Of a DNA stretch of 64,000 nt, positions 36,650 to 45,963 are shown in pieces (the stretch's first letter is position 1; each line of letters opens with the position of its first letter). The stretch spans positions 61,952,688 to 62,016,687 of the forward strand of contig JBANSL010000013.1 in NCBI GenBank assembly GCA_037127255.1, written 5' to 3'. The notes under the pieces were generated by a model. It did no database searches. It was not told the origin of the DNA and saw nothing but the letters and a program-made list of their open reading frames with translations. This stretch comes from Persicaria tinctoria (Eukaryota > Streptophyta > Magnoliopsida > Caryophyllales > Polygonaceae). Position numbers and translations under genes: made by a program.

Positions 36650-38470
36650 AAAAATTATCACCCTTTGCAAAAATGTCAACCCCCCCCATAAAACTTGTAG
36701 TAAATGTCAAAAGGTGAAATTTTTTTGCAAAACTAACCGGTCATGGTGACCTTGTATTATGGGTTACTTAATTTGGGCGGGCTTTTGAAATTTCGGAAAT
36801 CTTTGGGTGAGATTTAAGGGATTAGAAAAGGAGAGAGAGAGTTCATTCTCACAAAATCAAATCTGCAGAAATGGAGAGAGAGAGATCGTGAAGGAGGAGG
36901 AGAGAAGTGGAGGAAGTGATTGACAGGCGGTGACTTCCGGTGGCGGCGACTGAGAAGCGTAGACGGAGGCGGCGGCTAAGAAGAGACAGCGGTGACTTCC
37001 GGTGAGAGAAGAAAGTGGAGGCGGCGATTGAGAGGCGGATGCGAAGGATCCGACGAGAGGTGGAGGCGAAGGATCCGACGACAATCCGGCTACCATTTCG
37101 AAACAAGTAAGCAAACCCTAACTAAATCCCAACAAAAATTGGTCTGAAATGTGTGATTTTCGAATGGGGATTTCGGTGTGAAACCCTAAAACTCCATCCG
37201 TTTCATGTCGTTTTGCCTGCAGGTCACAAAGATGCAGAGCTAAGGAAGAAAGAAGAGAAGGATTCGGTGAAGGGAGAAAGAAGGGGAGGCTGCTGTGTTG
37301 GAGTATTTAGGATGTGAATGTGCACTCTTTCATATTTTTCTAATCGCATCTTTGTTTGAACATTTACTCATTTCCAGTTTATGTAAATGTCGTGGGAAGT
37401 TTATGAGATTAATAATATCTGATAGGGCTTAGTCTTCCGTTGGCTGAGACGTCGGTTTTATTGGCTAGATAACAGTAGTTACTAGCTAGTAAGTGTAAAT
37501 CGCATATATTCGGGGTTCGCATCTCAGGCAACCAAAACGGACAACCACATACTGTAACTGACGTACATATATGCAAAATAACAAAAACCAACCTTCAGCA
37601 ACTCAAAGAATGTTGTTTATCCTAGCTATCCTTGAGGTGGGAAGTTCCTGAGGTAGACGAGATCCGACAGGGGTTAGTCTTATATTGGCTAAGAGATGGT
37701 AGTCAGTGGCTAGGCGACAGTAGTTACTGGCTAGTAAGTGTAAATCGTAACTTTTTCTTTTTTTTTAGGCCAAGTGAAATCATGTATAGGGTTGTATGGA
37801 TTTTTTTTGTATTTCAGCCTAGTTAGTATTTCTTTTTACTTTGTAACAAGCTTTGAGGACTTCTTCACCTTGCCACGCCACGCTTGCTTATGTGCTCTAA
37901 CGCTTCCGGCGAAGAAACTCTCCCCGAGACGGGTACCCGCTTGTCTCCATTATCTTACTCCTGACTGACCCAAACAACATCCTCTCCTTTATGAGCATTG
38001 TCCCCTCCTCCATGTCCACGTCGACAGCTTGACCTTTCATTTTCGGAGCAACGATTGTCGGTTCTGCTCAAGTTTTATGGTTTATCTTGCCAGTTGTGTA
38101 AATTTCTGTGCCAGCTGAATTATTGTCTTTGCCATTCAAATGGTTATCCATGCCATACTCCAAATTGAGATCAAGATACGATTTAGACCTAACTTTACTT
38201 CGAAATATTTTTTTTCCATAAACATATATAAAGTGGGTGTCTATAGATAGATAAAATTAAATTAAGTTCAAAAATAAATTTATTTTTTAATTTTAACAAA
38301 TAAAAATGGACAAAAATTAGTTTAAAACAATTAAAGTGGGTCTCCCTCTCTCTCCCCCTAGGTTACCTTCAACCTGTTGGGAAGGTGCCCAATTTTTTTA
38401 CAAAAATGACCTTTTGTCATGCCCTTGCAAATTTTTAACCCCTTGGTCATTTTTGCAAAGTTGGCCATGA
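36650..38470. mobile_element. Non-autonomous MULE-like element downstream of the LCAT-like gene
   Basis: The left end (36652 on) reads TTTGCAAAAATGTCAACCCC, then AAATGTCAAAAGGTG and TTTTTGCAAAA. The right end read inward from about 38460 gives TTTGCAAAAATGACCAAGGG, then CATGACAAAAGGTCATTTT. These are diverged inverted ends of the same type as the left end of element 1. The interior has a GA-rich, leader-like stretch (36830-37300) and two copies of a block ending AGTAAGTGTAAATCG (near 37497 and 37740). There is no transposase. I did not establish a target-site duplication. Confidence 0.5.
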
Positions 38471-38659
38471 ATTGGTTTATTCATGCAAATCATCCTAAAA
38501 TGATAGCACAATTGAGTTCATTATTCGAGATTGGGAGGAACGACCGATCCATGTAGGTTATAACAGAACTGGCAAAGTGGCAAGCAATCACCGATTAAGG
38601 ATGTGGCACTAGCTCTAAAACAAGGCATATTACAAATATTCTAGATAGGTATAAATAGG

Positions 38660-38990
38660 GGTGAGCACAAATCCCGCAAATCTCGGGCTCGTCCCGGTCC
38701 CGTCCCGATGCCGGTGGGATTTGAAAAAAAAAAATAGTGAATTCCGTCCCGGTCCTGTCCCACAAAAATTATGCAGGACGGGATGCGGGACGAAAATTTC
38801 TTATCCCGCAAATCCCGTCCCGTCCCGCATATATTTATTTATTTATTATACAGTGTATATAAATTATATATATACACTTTGACACTTATTATAAACGTAC
38901 TATATATATACATTCTTACAGTGTGTGCATGAGTATACATTGTATATATATGCACGTTGTATATATACTACCGGAAACGATATCTACACC
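38660..38990. repeat. CCCGTCCCG-rich dispersed repeat and AT microsatellite
   Basis: GGGGTGAGCACAAATCCCGC is followed by repeated GTCCCG words and inverted CGGGACG words. This is a dispersed repeat type common in plant genomes. TATATA-rich DNA follows at 38835-38965. Confidence 0.45.
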
Positions 38991-39019
38991 GCTATTTTTT
39001 ACTATTTCCACCGCTAATC

Positions 39020-39275
39020 ACCGCATAGATATGCGGTGAGTTAATGACGGTCAACGCACCTACCGCATATACATGCGGTGATCCACCGCATGTATATGCG
39101 GTGGTATCAACCGTATGGAGACTCACCGCATCTTAATGCGGTGAGTACCCCCGTTCCGTTCCAACCCCACCGCATACCCATGCGGTGGGTATCGGATAAC
39201 CGGATTTGCGAGTAACTATTTGGAGCAGCGGAACGGACCGATAGAGGACCGACCTACACCGCATGGGTATGCGGT
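39020..39275. repeat. Palindrome cluster 1 (left end of element 3)
   Basis: Six copies of ACCGCATnnnnATGCGGT start at 39020, 39062, 39085, 39125, 39169 and 39258, with spacers agat, atac, gtat, ctta, accc and gggt. No gene starts here; the cluster lies downstream of the transposase stop, as terminal binding sites would. A direct repeat GGAACGGACCGATAGAGGAC accompanies it (39232 and 39310). Confidence 0.9.
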
Positions 39276-39584
39276 ACATGGCGACACTACAAATTTCTCG
39301 TTTAATACCGGAACGGACCGATAGAGGACCGACATACACCGCAGTGGAATTAACTTGTAATAAAGATCGTGGTCTGAAAAAACTCATATGTTGAATTCAA
39401 AAGAAAGATGATATTGCATCAGCATTGATTAAAACGAAAGTGCAATAAATATCCTGGATGACGAAAATATGGAGTTCGACAAAGAGTTCGAAAGTGCGAT
39501 AAATATGGAGTTCGACAAATAGACAAAGATACAACCTAATTGAACATATGAAGTTCGAAAAATGACACCAGAAAGTGGAAAGTG

Positions 39585-42500
39585 CTAATACGGTAGGGGA
39601 CGGCCACCATCACGACGGCAGTAAGCTCTATATCGTGCAATCCTCGCTACAAACTGCTCTTCCCAACCGTCGACCGTGCGATCGTGATGCCGTGTCCATG
39701 TGACGTAGACTGGAGGAAGAGGTGAACCAGGCAACAACCAAATCTGTGAATACAAGGTGAATATTGACATCAGAAAAGAGAAACAATACAGTAACAAATT
39801 AATGAATATGAAATACGAAACGTACCGGAACGAAATGGTTGTTGTTGCCGACTAAAGCTATTCCATCTAGCTCCTCATATGCCGATACTGACGGGCCACC
39901 GGTGGCGTACAAAGGTAGGCACAACATAGGCATCATCTGTGATAAAATCCCCAAAGGACGCTGGTGAAGCATGGCAAACACCTCGCCCATGATCGGAATC
40001 TCCATCCAATACGTAGCATCATGACACGTGCCGAAATAGTTGACCCTCATGATGAGCTCATCTAAGGCAGGAAAGTAATGGTACCGATCTGAATGCAGCT
40101 GCAACTCAATGACCAGCTCTCGTCGAACTCGAGGCCATGCGTCTTGTCCCAAGTTCAGAAGACAAGCAAAAGACCTATACCCATAGTGACCATCACCTGC
40201 AACATTTGTGACGGCTCGTACGAAAGTAATCATGAATTCGTCAATGTTGCCAGTGCCCCAATTGAAATCTACTCGAGGTAGATTCTGTGGTGGAAGCGTA
40301 TCCGGTGCTGGTGTTGGAATGTCACATACAATATCCGGAGCTGGCTCCGACGCTGATCGACCTCGTCCACGGCCCCTTCGACGACCCCGTCCTCGTCCTC
40401 TGCCTACTCCTCGGCCCCTAGGAGGGTCGTCGATGGCAATGTCGTTGGACCCAGTGGTCGCCTGTCTATCTGCCCGACGTTGAGCCCGAGCACGCTCACG
40501 TTCCCAAGGTAGAGGGTTCGTCTGGTAGGGGTGGCGAGTCCTCGGTCTCCCGGGCGGTCTACGGTCCTCCGGGTCAGGGGTGGTCAACGGTGTATGGGAG
40601 GGACGATCCCCGTCGTTGAATGCCGACGCGATTCTCCAACAAGTATCCTCGTTCATAGCTCCGCTCTGGAACAAACTGATCATGCGTGACATGTCCACAT
40701 CAACTCTGCTGAGGGGAGTGTTGTCCTGGACGTTGTCAACATGAGGCCTCTTGAAATCCAATTGCTTCCAAAAAATGTGAATCTGGGATGGTCTGATGGG
40801 TATCTGCGTGTCTCGACAAGCTTGCATGTCATGTGTGCATGGAAGACCGTAGACGTCCCTCCAGTATGCATCTCTGCATGGTTGCGAAGGTGGCTCGGCT
40901 TCAATCTTTGTATAGATTTCGAACAACAGGTTGAAACATTCCTTCGACACAATATTCCGAATTCGATCGAAAATCCATAGGCCGTGGGAATCTGTAGGCC
41001 AGGTGTTGTTCACTCTCCCCAATGTATTCTTCACCTCATTTATTTGATCTGCCATCATCAGTTCGATTGTGTTTATCACGTGAGTGAAATCACCGACTGC
41101 AGAGTTTAAAGTCTTTTTCAACACAGAATGAGCAGCCTCAACCCTAAAAGATAAGTGAGACTCGCAAGTGAAGATCGTTATATGTAAACAAATTATGTGT
41201 ATAATGAATTTTATAATGAAAACGTAGGTGCACATGTTCGTCGTGGTCGTACCAAAATGCTGGATTGCGTCTGTCCATGCACGAACTATCTTCTCCGAGT
41301 AATCTCGTAACCACGTCGCCTCCAAATACGGCATAAGCCCTTCGATATGCCCCCACTCTGCATGCATACCCCTCCTTCTAGCGGCGAAAGTTTCAACCGA
41401 TCTGGATTGGAACAGGCCAACACATGCGTTCTTCAAACGCCTAGCAACATCAAGATTCTTTTACTTCTGGAAAGCAGCTTCTTCGCATCGTCGGAGGATG
41501 TGCACTGTGCACAACATATGCCTGACATTGGGAAGAACTTCCTATAGCGCCGCAATCAACCCCAACTCTCGATCAGTGACAACAACGTTAGGAAGATTAC
41601 CTCGCATGAGGTAAACGAGCTGCCCCAACGCCCAAATGTACGTATCTGTGTTCTCGTGCGACATGAAGCAGAACCCGATGACGAAGTTCTTCTTTGTGCA
41701 AGTAAATCCAACGAACTCACACAAAGGGATCCCGTACCTGCAGAATGAAATATTTGAGTTCGCATACCCTGGTGGGAAGGGGTAAAAGAATAAGTGTATA
41801 TAGAAACGTACGCATTCGTCCGGTATGTACTATCAACGAGGACGATGTATGGAAACATGGCTAGAAGATGACGAGCGTCTATATGGGCGATGAATAGATC
41901 TTGAAGCTTGTTGGGATCGTCAGGGGATCTCCTCGTAGAGTAGAAGTAACCCTTCTCCCGCAAAATGCGAGTGCTTCCTGGGAGACTGTTCGATCTCCTC
42001 TCGCTTCAGCTTTAAACTTTGCTCTTGCATTGTACACTTGGCGCCGCGATGTGAAGTTCAACTTCTGTCGTGCGTCAGCTGTCATCTTCAATGTAGCTAA
42101 AATCGGTTTTGGTGGGGTACCAGCGACGGTAAGGGCCAATGTAGTATCTCTTTCCTCTGTATCCATTCGTCCGACGTACGGGTGACCGTCCAATGCACCA
42201 AGGAGTTGATGGTTGTGCTTGCCATGAATAACGTCCAGGCCCCATTCGCCCCGTTTGAACTCCATGCCAGACAATGCAAACGGACACCCCTCTATCTTCG
42301 AAACAGCTCTGCGCGTGTTCCCGCTTGCATTATCTCCGGCTACTCGCGGTCTCTTACGGGGAGTGTACTGGTCGTACTTCTCACATGCGAGCAATAGACT
42401 CCCGCGCCTTGTAGGAGTGCTCCCCCAAGAACGCTTGATTGTCAAAACCATATTAAGCTTTAATGCTGTGCCACGACAGTGTTGTAGGAGATCGTCGCGA

Positions 42501-42928
42501 TTGGTCCACGTCTGGGATGTAGCAAATTCGGGAGTGTAATCGCGGTACTCCTGGTTACGGGCCTGATCGTCCTCACCGTCTTCCGGCATCGGATCAACCT
42601 GCTCCTCCAATGGTAGCTGCCAGCATGCAAACAGTACATATATATTACGTGACACATTCATGGTTTCCGTCTGCTCTAATTCAGAACCTAAGTTATTCCA
42701 CTACATTTAAAAATCGGTACCTATATTTTGGTTTCCATTCGATATGATTCCACTACCTATATTCTGGTTATTCCACTACCTATATTCTACCTGTAATGTC
42801 ATTCTAAATGATAAACATTAATCACATACCGGAAGACGAGGGGGTGGTGAGTTATCGGCCATTGGCGTAGTTGTAGGTGGTTCCTCCCCTGGGCTTGCAG
42901 GCCGTCGATCGGTGTCGTCGTTAACCAT
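39585..42928 (-). pseudogene. MULE transposase with OTU domain, element 3
   Basis: ATG is at 42928. Exon 1 (42928-42830) encodes 33 residues, exon 2 is 42616-41812, exon 3 starts at 41737, and the last exon is 39743-39585. Order: DNA-binding region (GCPFALSGMEFKRGEWGLDV, HGKHNHQLLG), catalytic core (IVLVDSTYRTNA, VVVTDRELGLIAAL, RVEAAHSVLK: D-D-E), degenerate SWIM (PCRDAYWRDVYGLPCTHD), an RG-rich stretch (RGRGVGRGRGRGRRRGRGRG) and an OTU-like domain. Damage: a frameshift near 41965, a TAG after LGLIAAL, a TAA after EEAAFQK, and the OTU catalytic Cys replaced by Tyr (GDGHYGYRS). The layout matches the element 2 transposase. Nuclear DNA transposition is the inferred original role. Confidence 0.75.
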
Positions 42929-42993
42929 ATTAGAAAATGACCGTCGATGAGGTGTGAGGGGATTGGATGCATTCCAACGGAGAGCGGAAGACT

Positions 42994-43208
42994 TCTTATA
43001 CAGTAACATCGCATACCAATGCGGTGGTTCCAGATGACCGTTGGTGTTCAATTATTTGAATTTGTGGGCCCATCGCATAGGTATACGGTATTCGGGACAC
43101 CGCATAGGTATACGGTGTAAACACCGCATGGGTTTGCGGTGCACAATCGTATACCTATGCAGTGGATGCCTACCGCATGCCCTTGCGGTAGGTATCTATA
43201 TATACCCC
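42994..43208. promoter_or_regulatory. Palindrome cluster 2, divergent promoter of transposase and foldbacks
   Basis: Six copies (starts 43008, 43072, 43099, 43123, 43146, 43172), some with one arm changed, fill the space between a minus-strand TATA (GTATAAG, about 42995-43001, serving the transposase ATG at 42928) and a plus-strand TATA (CTATATATACCCC, 43196-43208) that faces the foldbacks. Confidence 0.75.
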
Positions 43209-43241
43209 CATGGCCGGTGTGTGACATTTGCCGTGGCGGAA

Positions 43242-43339
43242 AAGCGATGATAATCTGTGCGAACTAGTCATGGCCAAAGATTTGTGTCTTCAGATCGAAA
43301 TTTTTAACCATTGACTAGTTTGCACGGGTTATATCGCTT
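43242..43339 (+). ncRNA. Foldback 1 (candidate structured or small-RNA precursor)
   Basis: Bases 43242-43273 (AAGCGATGATAATCTGTGCG, then AACTAGTCATGG) pair with 43308-43339 over about 31 positions with one bulged G and a few G-T wobbles. The inner part AAAGATTT/AAATTTTT pairs too, leaving a terminal loop GTGTCTTCAGATCG. The size (98 nt) is that of a plant miRNA precursor. It lies about 35 bases after a TATA box. No protein frame of note runs through it. Expression and processing are unknown. Confidence 0.55.
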
Positions 43340-43390
43340 CGTCTCATAAAATAAATAAAATCCGTATGTATGCTTTTTTTCATGGCTCAA

Positions 43391-43486
43391 TAGCGATGAT
43401 AGCCTAGGCAACATGCCACGGCCGGCGATTTGTGTCTTTTGATTGAAATCGCAGGTCGCTGGCATGTTGCTCGGGTTATATCGCTT
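43391..43486 (+). ncRNA. Foldback 2 (diverged tandem copy of foldback 1)
   Basis: Bases 43391-43431 pair with 43446-43486 over about 40 positions with few mismatches. The stem base (AGCGATGATA / TTATATCGCT) and the terminal region (GATTTGTGTCTT, then GAAAT) match foldback 1, 149 bases upstream. The middle stem is different (AGGCAACATGCCA instead of GTGCGAACTAGTC) and yet fully paired. Confidence 0.55.
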
Positions 43487-43530
43487 CGATATAGTGTTAT
43501 GTAGATTCGATCTATAAAAATGCAATAGGT

Positions 43531-43606
43531 ATCCGCAGGATAATGTGACAGACGTTGTGATAGTACATATTTACGTCCATAACGTCTTTGACATTATCCT
43601 GTGGAT
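43531..43606 (+). ncRNA. Foldback 3
   Basis: ATCCGCAGGATAATGT plus GACGTTGTGA at 43531-43560 pairs with 43579-43606 (ATAACGTC, then ACATTATCCTGTGGAT), giving a stem of about 28 bp with two mismatches. Its sequence is unrelated to foldbacks 1 and 2. It follows a TATA box (CTATAAAAATG, 43512-43520) and lies at the start of the next open frame, so it could sit in that gene's leader. Confidence 0.5.
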
Positions 43607-43879
43607 GACTGTTGCTCATCCAACCAAAACTGTAAATGCTTCGGAAACGTACCGGTATGGGTACACCGTCATCTTCGTCCGTCATCGTAGTGGGCGTCCA
43701 AATTACATCTGTCGAGGGAGAATGAACCTCTTACAAGAGGACGAAGCTGGGAACTTTCGTCGGAACGCACGACGGAATTTCTCATCTTCGCACTTTTATA
43801 AGAGGCTCGCTCTTCCCCGACCGATGGAATTTGGACGACCAACTCCGACGACGGAAGAAGATGATGATGTCCCCGTGCC
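43604..43879 (+). CDS. Unknown element 3 gene (first exon)
   Basis: From the ATG at 43604 the frame gives about 92 residues to a good donor (CCG then GTATGT at 43880). It contains RYGYTVIFVRHRSGRPNYIC, then an Arg/Asn-rich part and an acidic end (TTEEDDDVPVP). I do not recognise it. An ATG at 43545 in the same frame lies inside foldback 3, and I prefer 43604 because of the TATA box at 43512 and the foldback. The following exon was not found. It might splice to the B3 gene, although the acceptor before that ATG is weak. Confidence 0.4.
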
Positions 43880-43905
43880 GGTATGTTTCCGCATTTTTTT
43901 TTACC

Positions 43906-44057
43906 ACCGCATATCTATGCGGTGTATCCCACCGCATACCGCATAGCTATGCGGTATGCACCACCGCATGCACATGCGGTATCTCATACCGCATAGATAT
44001 GCGGTAATAAGGCGGTAATCCTCGCATATAACGCGAAATGATTTTCCGCTATAAATT
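43906..44057 (+). promoter_or_regulatory. Palindrome cluster 3 and TATA box of the B3 gene
   Basis: Four copies start at 43906, 43938, 43963 and 43988 (the last three 25 apart). CTATAAATT at 44049-44057 follows, and the B3 gene's ATG is at 44108. Confidence 0.75.
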
Positions 44058-44107
44058 ACCGCCGTGCGATGTCGAAATTACAACATCTCGTTTGACGGAA
44101 AAGGAGA

Positions 44108-44566
44108 TGGCGGCTGGTAACACACCAAGACCTTTTTTCTCGGTCTCAGGGAGCGGCCCGAGGGATTTTTTCTGGTGGGTAGAAGACGTCTCGCTTACAC
44201 AAGTATTGGTAAGCCCCTTTCGGTCATCTGACATATAATTCACGATGGTCTGAACTCACTAAGTATATCTTGAAAACTGCAGCCTCTGCCTTCCAACTTC
44301 GAAGAAGAATACGGGCTAGGCGGCGTCGAAAGAATAACGCTGACTAATGGGATAGGGAGGAGAGGCACCCGCATCCGGTAGAGCGCAACAGATCCGGGGC
44401 ACTCTGGCTCGCACAAGGATGGAATACGTTCGCGAGATTGCGTGGTGTGCGGGTAGGCGCGGGTTTGATGTTTAGCTACTTAGGCAACTCTCGGTTTCGG
44501 GTAGTCGTAGTGCCGCCGGAGAATGTTTCACCATCAGAGGAAGAGAACAACAATGATTTCCTCTGA
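44108..44566 (+). pseudogene. B3-domain DNA-binding protein gene of element 3 (one frameshift)
   Basis: The ATG at 44108 is about 50 bases after the TATA box. Exon 1 is 44108-44218 (GTAAGC donor) and exon 2 is 44283-44566 (CTGCAG acceptor). The product would be about 131 residues, nearly all one B3 domain: RPFFSVSGSG, LPLPSNFEEEYGL, ERITLTNGIGRRG, then LWLAQGWNTFARLRGVRVGA and SRFRVVVVP. This follows the plant B3/REM plan (PFF.V, P..F....GL, vtL...G, L..GW..F.....L..GD...F, F.V.i). A frame change near 44377 causes a TAG at 44378-44380, while the downstream half stays open in another frame. B3 domains bind DNA in plants; finding one as MULE cargo is unusual. It is a candidate reader of the palindromes, which is inference. 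Confidence 0.6.
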
Positions 44567-44670
44567 TGTGTGACATGACAACGATCTGGCAACACTTTGT
44601 AACTAAGTTATTTTTGCTTTAATCTTATATCATTAATTAATATGAAAAATGAGGCACTCTAACCGTTTTC
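44567..44670. other. Short AT-rich spacer
   Basis: No feature between the B3 gene stop and the 330-bp tandem repeat. Confidence 0.4.
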
Positions 44671-44823
44671 ATGTAACGTTTTTTTCCCTGAAATAACCAA
44701 AAATCATATCATGAAACGGTGTCGCCGTGCTGGTATGTTGCTCCATGTCTTCGTTTAGAAGCCCTAAACGACGTGCTGGTACGCTGTTATCATGTAACGG
44801 TGTCATCGTGATGTAACTGTGTC

Positions 44824-44965
44824 ACCGTATGGGCATGCGGTGGTATATACCGCATGGATATGCGGTGGTATATACCGCATGGATATGCGGTGGTATATAC
44901 CGCATATCCATGGGGTATATACCACCGCATGCCCATGCGGTGGTATTGAAAGGAAACTATAAAAG
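44824..44965 (+). promoter_or_regulatory. Palindrome cluster 4 (first promoter copy)
   Basis: Five copies start at 44824, 44849, 44874, 44899 and 44924, exactly 25 bases apart, followed by CTATAAAAG at 44957. The fourth copy has one changed base (ATGGGGT). The cluster also forms a larger inverted repeat around the fourth copy. Confidence 0.85.
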
Positions 44966-45153
44966 GGGTTTGTTTAGACTTACAATAAACCATAAACACT
45001 ATGTAACGTTTTTTTCCCTGAAATAACCAAAAATCATATCATGAAACGGTGTCGCCGTGCTGGTATGTTGCTCCATGTCTTCGTTTAGAAGCCCTAAACG
45101 ACGTGCTGGTACGCTGTTATCATGTAACGGTGTCATCGTGATGTAACTGTGTC

Positions 45154-45295
45154 ACCGTATGGGCATGCGGTGGTATATACCGCATGGATATGCGGTGGTA
45201 TATACCGCATGGATATGCGGTGGTATATACCGCATATCCATGGGGTATATACCACCGCATGCCCATGCGGTGGTATTGAAAGGAAACTATAAAAG
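45154..45295 (+). promoter_or_regulatory. Palindrome cluster 5 (second promoter copy)
   Basis: Identical to cluster 4, shifted by 330: palindromes at 45154, 45179, 45204, 45229 and 45254, and TATA at 45287-45295. The gene's ATG is at 45331. Confidence 0.85.
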
Positions 45296-45330
45296 GGGTT
45301 TGTTTAGACTTACAATAAACCATAAACACT

Positions 45331-45819
45331 ATGTCCACTACCAAAGTGTATGAAGCGGAGACAAGATTGGGCAGTAGGTTTAGACTTACAGTCAAAACTT
45401 TTCGTACGCCACCGGACGATATATTGTGCAACTGTCAGCACAGAAGCTCGACAGGATGGCCGTGCTGCCTTTGCCAAGTTTTATGCGAAGAACGCGATAC
45501 AGGCAGAGTTTCCGATTCGGTTGACCTAGAGTGCGTTCAAGGAGTGACTTACGAGGATGTCCGCATGACAAGGCCGTACTCGTATAGGGATAACCCTGCA
45601 GCATATTATATTCACGTGACGGAGGCAATTACGGAGCTTGTTAGCGACTTCTTCTCCAATTTGGGATTGACTAGTGCAGCGCGGGTGGCAAGATACACAG
45701 TGGAAAAAGTCGTGCGACATGCAAACATCAAGCTTACAAAGTACGCATTTCACCGAATAGATATTCACATTTTGCCAAGCAATGTAGAGGAGTCAGTTGG
45801 TAGTTGTTATGTACCATAG
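45331..45819 (+). CDS. Small Cys/His protein, element 3 family member 1
   Basis: An intact 162-residue single-exon frame from an ATG 36 bases after a TATA box. I do not recognise the family. Visible features: a Cys/His cluster CNCQHRSSTGWPCCLCQVLC (about residues 33-53) that could bind a metal, a helical middle (ITELVSDFFSNLGL) and a conserved C-terminal block (YTVEKVVRHANIKLTKYAFH, RIDIHILP, EESVGSC). Members 2 and 3 downstream share these blocks. There is no signal peptide or membrane segment. Being inside the transposon and under its palindromes suggests an element function such as DNA binding, anti-silencing or a transposition accessory, but the sequence does not say which. Confidence 0.7.
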   Translation: MSTTKVYEAETRLGSRFRLTVKTFRTPPDDILCNCQHRSSTGWPCCLCQVLCEERDTGRVSDSVDLECVQGVTYEDVRMTRPYSYRDNPAAYYIHVTEAITELVSDFFSNLGLTSAARVARYTVEKVVRHANIKLTKYAFHRIDIHILPSNVEESVGSCYVP

Positions 45820-45963
45820 GTAAAATGTTGTCGGTTGGTAATTGTTGTGTATCATTTATGGTGAATTTATCTCGTCCCGATTTAAACCAACAATTATATT
45901 TCTCTGATAAATCAATTGCATTACACATGCGGTGATAAACGGATTCTACATAATGATTTTACA

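Larger units (their letters stand above)
44671..45330 (+). repeat. Exact 330-bp tandem duplication of a promoter
   Basis: 44671-45000 and 45001-45330 appear identical by eye. Each unit holds five palindromes and a TATA box (CTATAAAAG at 44957-44965 and 45287-45295) and ends ..CATAAACACT. ATGT follows both units: ATGTAA after the first and ATGTCC, the real start of the gene, after the second. The duplication must be recent. Confidence 0.95.

Noticed and set aside
38966..39010. CTACCGGAAACGATATC as a CACTA terminus of element 3
   Set aside because: It resembles CACTA ends, but no matching inverted end was found and the encoded transposase is clearly of the MULE type.
40208..40483. Arg/Pro-rich plus-strand frame
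   Set aside because: It is the antisense of the RG-rich linker of the element 3 transposase.
43242..43606. Calling the foldbacks established miRNA genes
   Set aside because: Structure alone is not enough. There is no evidence of precise processing, and the arms rather than the loops are the variable part.
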